Below are positions 31,837 through 33,160 of a DNA stretch of 33,160 nt, piece by piece. Where the stretch lies: NCBI GenBank assembly GCA_012518875.1, contig JAAYRI010000075.1, positions 1 to 33,160 of the forward strand, written 5' to 3'. This DNA comes from Peptococcaceae bacterium. GTDB taxonomy: Bacteria > Bacillota > Desulfotomaculia > Desulfotomaculales > Pelotomaculaceae. Made by a program: the position numbers and the translations under genes. The notes under the pieces were generated by a model that was not told the origin of the DNA, searched no databases, and saw only the letters and a list, made by a program, of their open reading frames with translations. Position 1 is the stretch's first letter. Every line of letters begins with the position of its first letter.

Positions 31837-32069
31837 TGATCTACCTTTACATCCTGGCCATCCTCATTCTGGCGAGTATAGAAGGTAGACCCTTAGTCCG
31901 CGATCAGAGGTGGACCGAACTGGCCATTTTTTCCGGTCTAATAGTTAGCGGAGCAGTAATAATTGCCGTGGATACCCTTGTTTTCGATCCCCCACGTGTC
32001 TCAGCTCTAATAGACCTTATTTTTCGGCCCTATACCAGTTTTATCAGGAGCCTGCTGACTAGTTTTTAG
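31836..32069 (+). CDS. Small two-helix protein, candidate germination receptor D subunit
   Basis: 77 residues. Two membrane helices at about 2-15 (IYLYILAILILAS) and about 28-47 (ELAIFSGLIVSGAVIIAVDTL), then a short tail. Size, topology and position directly after the A-B-C genes match the D-subunit genes of some Bacillus germinant receptor operons, which tune receptor activity. The ATG at 31836 overlaps the C-subunit stop by one base, with GGGGG about 10 bases upstream; an ATG at 31827 is too close to that ribosome site. Sequence similarity within this group is weak, so the assignment rests on context. Confidence 0.65.
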   Translation: MIYLYILAILILASIEGRPLVRDQRWTELAIFSGLIVSGAVIIAVDTLVFDPPRVSALIDLIFRPYTSFIRSLLTSF

Positions 32070-32084
32070 CATCACAAGAAATAA

Positions 32085-33160
32085 TTAATCCTTTCCTTTG
32101 ATCACCGCCAGGGGTTCCAGTCTGGCCACCTTGCGGGTCAGACCAATTGCCGCCAGGGTTTCCACAACCTGGTTAATATCCTTGTACGCACCGGGTGCTT
32201 CATCCAGCAGCTCTCTGTAGTTCCTTATATTATAGAGTATGCCTGACATACTATGCTCAAATTGTTCTTTTGATATTTCCTTTGTCGCCGCCGACCTTGA
32301 TAGCACCCGGCCGGCCCCATGATTGGCGGAAAAAAACGACTCTGCAGCTTTTTCCATGCCGGTGACTACATAAGAAGCAGTGCCCATGCTGCCGGGTATT
32401 AGAACCGGGTGGCCTGTGTGTCTGTATATAGCGGGGTTTCCCCCATGACCAGGCGGCAAAGCGCGCGTGGCCCCTTTGCGGTGAACCAGCAGCCTTTGGC
32501 CCCCATGTTCTTCCCATTTGGCAATGTTGTGGGCGATGTCGTATACTAGATCAACCTCCAGGTTGTACCCTGCTCCACCCAACACATCTGTAAAAGCCCG
32601 GCGGACTTCATGGGTGATTAGATGACGATTGGCGAAGGCATAGTTAACTGCACAAGCCATAGCGGCATAATAATTTTTCCCTTCCTGCGAGTCTACAGGA
32701 GCACAAGCCAGACCTCGATCCGGTATTTGAATGCCATATTTCCTGGCTGCCCCGAGAAGAATTTTGCTGTAATCAACACAGATCTGGTGACCGAAACCAC
32801 GACTGCCCGTATGTACCATTATTGTAAGGGCACCGGGAGAAAGCCCGAATATATCAGCCGCCGCCTGATCGTACAGCTGACTGACCACCTGCAGTTCAAT
32901 AAAATGATTCCCCCCGCCAAGGGTGCCTAACTGGACTGCACCCCGCTTGTAAGCCCTGCTGCTGACTGCATCTAGATTGGCCCCGGGCAAACAGCCCCCT
33001 TCCTCGATTTTATTCAGATCAGCCGGTAAACCATAGCCCTTGTTCACCAGACCCAGGGGCCCGATATGAACTGCCTCTTCAAAAATATCCCTGGTAATAT
33101 TCTGGTTTCGGCCTCTCTTACCAACACCGGTGGGCACGTATTCTTCAATACGATTGATTA
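32085..33160 (-). CDS. rtcB: RNA-splicing ligase RtcB (5' part outside the window)
   Basis: The last ~358 codons are present; the frame stays open to the right edge (INRIEEYVPTGVGKRG), so about 110-130 N-terminal residues, including the first metal-binding cysteine, are missing. RtcB joins 2',3'-cyclic phosphate or 3'-phosphate RNA ends to 5'-OH ends using GTP and Mn. Seen here are LGTLGGGNHFIEL, MVHTGSRGFGHQ, LVHRKGATRALPPGH, and ANHGAGRVLSRSAA with the histidine that is guanylylated. No archease gene is visible. Its stop lies 15 bp from the convergent germination operon, with no obvious terminator. Confidence 0.95.
   Translation of the reverse strand, partial: INRIEEYVPTGVGKRGRNQNITRDIFEEAVHIGPLGLVNKGYGLPADLNKIEEGGCLPGANLDAVSSRAYKRGAVQLGTLGGGNHFIELQVVSQLYDQAAADIFGLSPGALTIMVHTGSRGFGHQICVDYSKILLGAARKYGIQIPDRGLACAPVDSQEGKNYYAAMACAVNYAFANRHLITHEVRRAFTDVLGGAGYNLEVDLVYDIAHNIAKWEEHGGQRLLVHRKGATRALPPGHGGNPAIYRHTGHPVLIPGSMGTASYVVTGMEKAAESFFSANHGAGRVLSRSAATKEISKEQFEHSMSGILYNIRNYRELLDEAPGAYKDINQVVETLAAIGLTRKVARLEPLAVIKGKD

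Overview
The window looks like a chromosomal segment of an anaerobic, endospore-forming, Gram-positive bacterium of the Clostridia. My best guess is a Peptococcaceae-type organism (Desulfotomaculum/Pelotomaculum relatives). This is inferred from gene content: a gerA-type germination receptor operon, cwlD, selenocysteine machinery (selA-selB, yedF), a mono-cluster ferredoxin, a DUF39/NIL-ferredoxin/COG2122 homocysteine module, strong AGGAGG-type ribosome sites, frequent TTG and GTG starts, and TTGACA/TATAAT promoters. No phage, CRISPR array or intact transposon was seen; one short stretch looks like the tail of a decayed tnpB.

Left part (1-8.4 kb): a LysM beta-propeller protein and an AbrB-type regulator on the minus strand, a PLP aminotransferase on the plus strand, then a minus-strand run of a DUF456 membrane protein, a 62-residue membrane peptide, CwlD amidase, and the selA-selB pair. 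Middle (8.4-15.6 kb): a divergent purine operon, purSL (PurS and PurL fused) followed by purQ, behind a leader with a terminator-like hairpin; an L,D-transpeptidase; a prenyl-synthase-fold protein that has lost both aspartate-rich motifs; speD; a ferredoxin with a small gene behind it; and tRNA-Pro(GGG).

15.6-19.1 kb: small proteins around a three-gene glycosylation cluster (polyprenyl-phosphate glycosyltransferase, GtrA flippase, GT-C mannosyltransferase-like). 19.4-22.1 kb: the most interesting unit, a sigmaA promoter and a complete SAM-I riboswitch with terminator, followed by DUF39, NIL/2[4Fe-4S] ferredoxin and COG2122 genes. In methanogens these three families are linked to direct sulfide assimilation into homocysteine from aspartate semialdehyde, so their placement under one S-box points to the same route here.

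22.1-26.5 kb (minus strand): an amidase with three tandem C-terminal repeats, a cysteine-containing YolD-like protein translationally coupled to a Y-family DNA polymerase whose promoter carries two LexA boxes, yedF and hslO. Right end (26.7-33.2 kb): an alpha/beta hydrolase, a four-gene germination receptor operon (A, B, C and a 77-residue two-helix D-like subunit), and an RtcB RNA ligase cut by the window edge.
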